64,000 bases of DNA from Actinomycetospora soli (lineage in GTDB: Bacteria; Actinomycetota; Actinomycetes; Mycobacteriales; Pseudonocardiaceae). The notes below the pieces were generated by a model, which was not told the origin of the DNA, ran no database searches, and saw only the letters and a program-made list of their open reading frames with translations. The DNA is taken from the NCBI RefSeq assembly GCF_021026295.1, contig NZ_JAJNDA010000014.1:96684-160683 (forward strand). Reading direction: 5' to 3'. The position numbers and the translations under genes are program-made. Below are positions 63,118-64,000 of this stretch, in pieces; within the stretch, counting starts at the first letter, position 1, and every line of letters starts with the position of its first letter.

Positions 63118-63861
63118 GTGCGGCCGGACGCCCCGACCGCACCGGTCGCCGGGCCGGCGGGGGTGGAGCCGGCGGCGGATCCGTCGGACGGGGCGGAGGA
63201 GCGTGCGGAGCGGGCACCCACGCTGCTCGAGCAGATGGGCGGGGTGGCCGGGGTGGTGACCTCGGCGGTCCCCGTCGTCGTGTTCGTGCTCGTCCAGGCG
63301 GTGTTCTCGAACCTCGTCGCCTCGATCGTCGCGGCCGTCGCCTCCGCCGTGGCGGTCGCGGTCTGGCGGCTGGTGCGCGGTGAGAAGGTGCAGCCGGCCC
63401 TGTCGGGGCTGTTCGGCGTCGCCGTCTGCGCCCTGATCGCCTGGCGCACCGGCGAGGCCAAGGGCTTCTTCCTGCTCGGCATCTGGACGAGCCTGGTCTA
63501 CGGCGGCGTGTTCCTCGTGTCGGTGCTGGTCCGCCGGCCGCTGGTCGGGGTGTTGTGGCACCTGGTCAACGGCGACGGGCAGGGCTGGCGCTCCTCCCCG
63601 GCACTCCTGCGGGCCTACGACCTCGCCACCCTGGCCTGGGTCGTCGTGTTCGGCGCCCGGTTCGTGGTGCAGCGCTGGCTATACGACTCGGCGTACGCCG
63701 AGACCTGGCTGGGCTGGGTGCGGCTCGCCATGGGCGTCCCGCTCGCCCTGCTCGCCGCCGCCGTGACCGTGTGGGCGATCCGGCGGGCCACCGAGGCCGC
63801 GAAGGAGCAGGCCGAGCAGGCCGAGCACGCGGAGCAGTCCGGGGGTCCGGCCCCGGCCTGA
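63118..63861 (+). CDS. DUF3159 membrane protein
   Basis: The 247-aa protein has a Pro/Ala-rich cytoplasmic N-terminus, the DUF3159 start LLEQMGGVAGVV and five or six helices, and ends in a Gln/Glu/Ala-rich tail. It corresponds to Rv2693c. GTG 63118 lacks a ribosome site. AGGAG at 63030-63034 instead faces an in-frame ATC at 63040, so the true start is unsure. Confidence 0.85.
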   Translation: MRPDAPTAPVAGPAGVEPAADPSDGAEERAERAPTLLEQMGGVAGVVTSAVPVVVFVLVQAVFSNLVASIVAAVASAVAVAVWRLVRGEKVQPALSGLFGVAVCALIAWRTGEAKGFFLLGIWTSLVYGGVFLVSVLVRRPLVGVLWHLVNGDGQGWRSSPALLRAYDLATLAWVVVFGARFVVQRWLYDSAYAETWLGWVRLAMGVPLALLAAAVTVWAIRRATEAAKEQAEQAEHAEQSGGPAPA

Positions 63862-64000
63862 GCTCACTGCTAAACCCTGGTACTGCAGGGAGGTGGTGAC
63901 ACCTTGCTGCGGCACCCCGGTGCCGTTGGTGCATCGCCAAGCTGAGCGAGCTCGTTGAGGGCCTGCCTGAGAGTTCGCGAGCCCGACGGCCCGGGGCGTG
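63862..64000. other. Window end, no feature recognised
   Basis: The last 139 bp contain a short CCCTG-N6-CAGGG hairpin and no coding frame I can support. Confidence 0.4.

Overview
This 64 kb window is high-GC DNA from an actinobacterium. The block sigA - polyphosphate glucokinase - inositol phosphatase - Cei - DUF4193 - DUF3093 - dut - DUF3710 - OB-fold - DUF3159 at the right end follows the order around Mycobacterium tuberculosis Rv2703-Rv2693c. A SigB-type sigma factor, a lysine/alanine-rich SigA N-terminus, many GTG starts and 4-bp ATGA/GTGA gene overlaps also fit. A Pseudonocardiaceae-like origin is my inference, not a proven identity. I saw no rRNA, tRNA or CRISPR array.

Layout. 0-7 kb: lipoprotein, sigB, D-aminoacyl-tRNA deacylase, a methyltransferase, acetyl-CoA synthetase and an acyltransferase. 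7-16 kb: a lipid-modification set split in two (CFA-type methyltransferase + DUF1295, then FAD oxidoreductase + DUF1365). Between the halves lie a wrecked split-barrel gene, a peroxiredoxin, a DUF2975/HTH pair, an NrtR-like/ADP-ribosylglycohydrolase divergon and a hydrolase. 16.8-20.5 kb: a small hydrophobic protein, a linalool dehydratase/isomerase-like membrane enzyme, a TetR repressor and a DUF2236 oxygenase-like protein, linked by two copies of the same operator-like palindrome. 20.5-26.7 kb: cobF, a NiCoT nickel/cobalt permease, an ankyrin protein and an ABC importer without ATPase genes, ending in what looks like a deletion scar. 26.8-31.6 kb: amidohydrolase, SigC-like ECF sigma with its zinc-finger partner, DUF5134, a second zinc-finger protein and a luciferase-like oxidoreductase.

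31.6-37.1 kb: a metal-homeostasis segment with an ArsR/SmtB sensor, a P1B-4 metal-export ATPase carrying a His-rich insertion, an MHS-type symporter, a Crp/Fnr regulator and superoxide dismutase. 37.2-42.3 kb: a complete five-gene peptide/nickel-type ABC importer. 42.3-51.9 kb: DUF3099, DUF3039, a helicase, a zinc-ribbon protein, two-domain exporters, a glutamine synthetase homologue, a phosphatase-fold protein, an aldo/keto reductase, a degenerate HAD protein and CysQ. At 51.9-53.0 kb lies an intact IS481-family element with a perfect 6-bp target duplication. 53.0-64 kb: thioesterase, zinc alcohol dehydrogenase, EamA transporter and the conserved sigA-to-DUF3159 block.

The best candidates for under-described biology are the TetR/LinD-like/DUF2236 regulon, the P1B-4 ATPase whose His-rich loop appears to come from a dispersed palindromic repeat, and three signs of genome remodelling: the deleted split-barrel gene, the FecCD remnant fused to the ATPase-less ABC operon, and the IS481 insertion at a stop codon.
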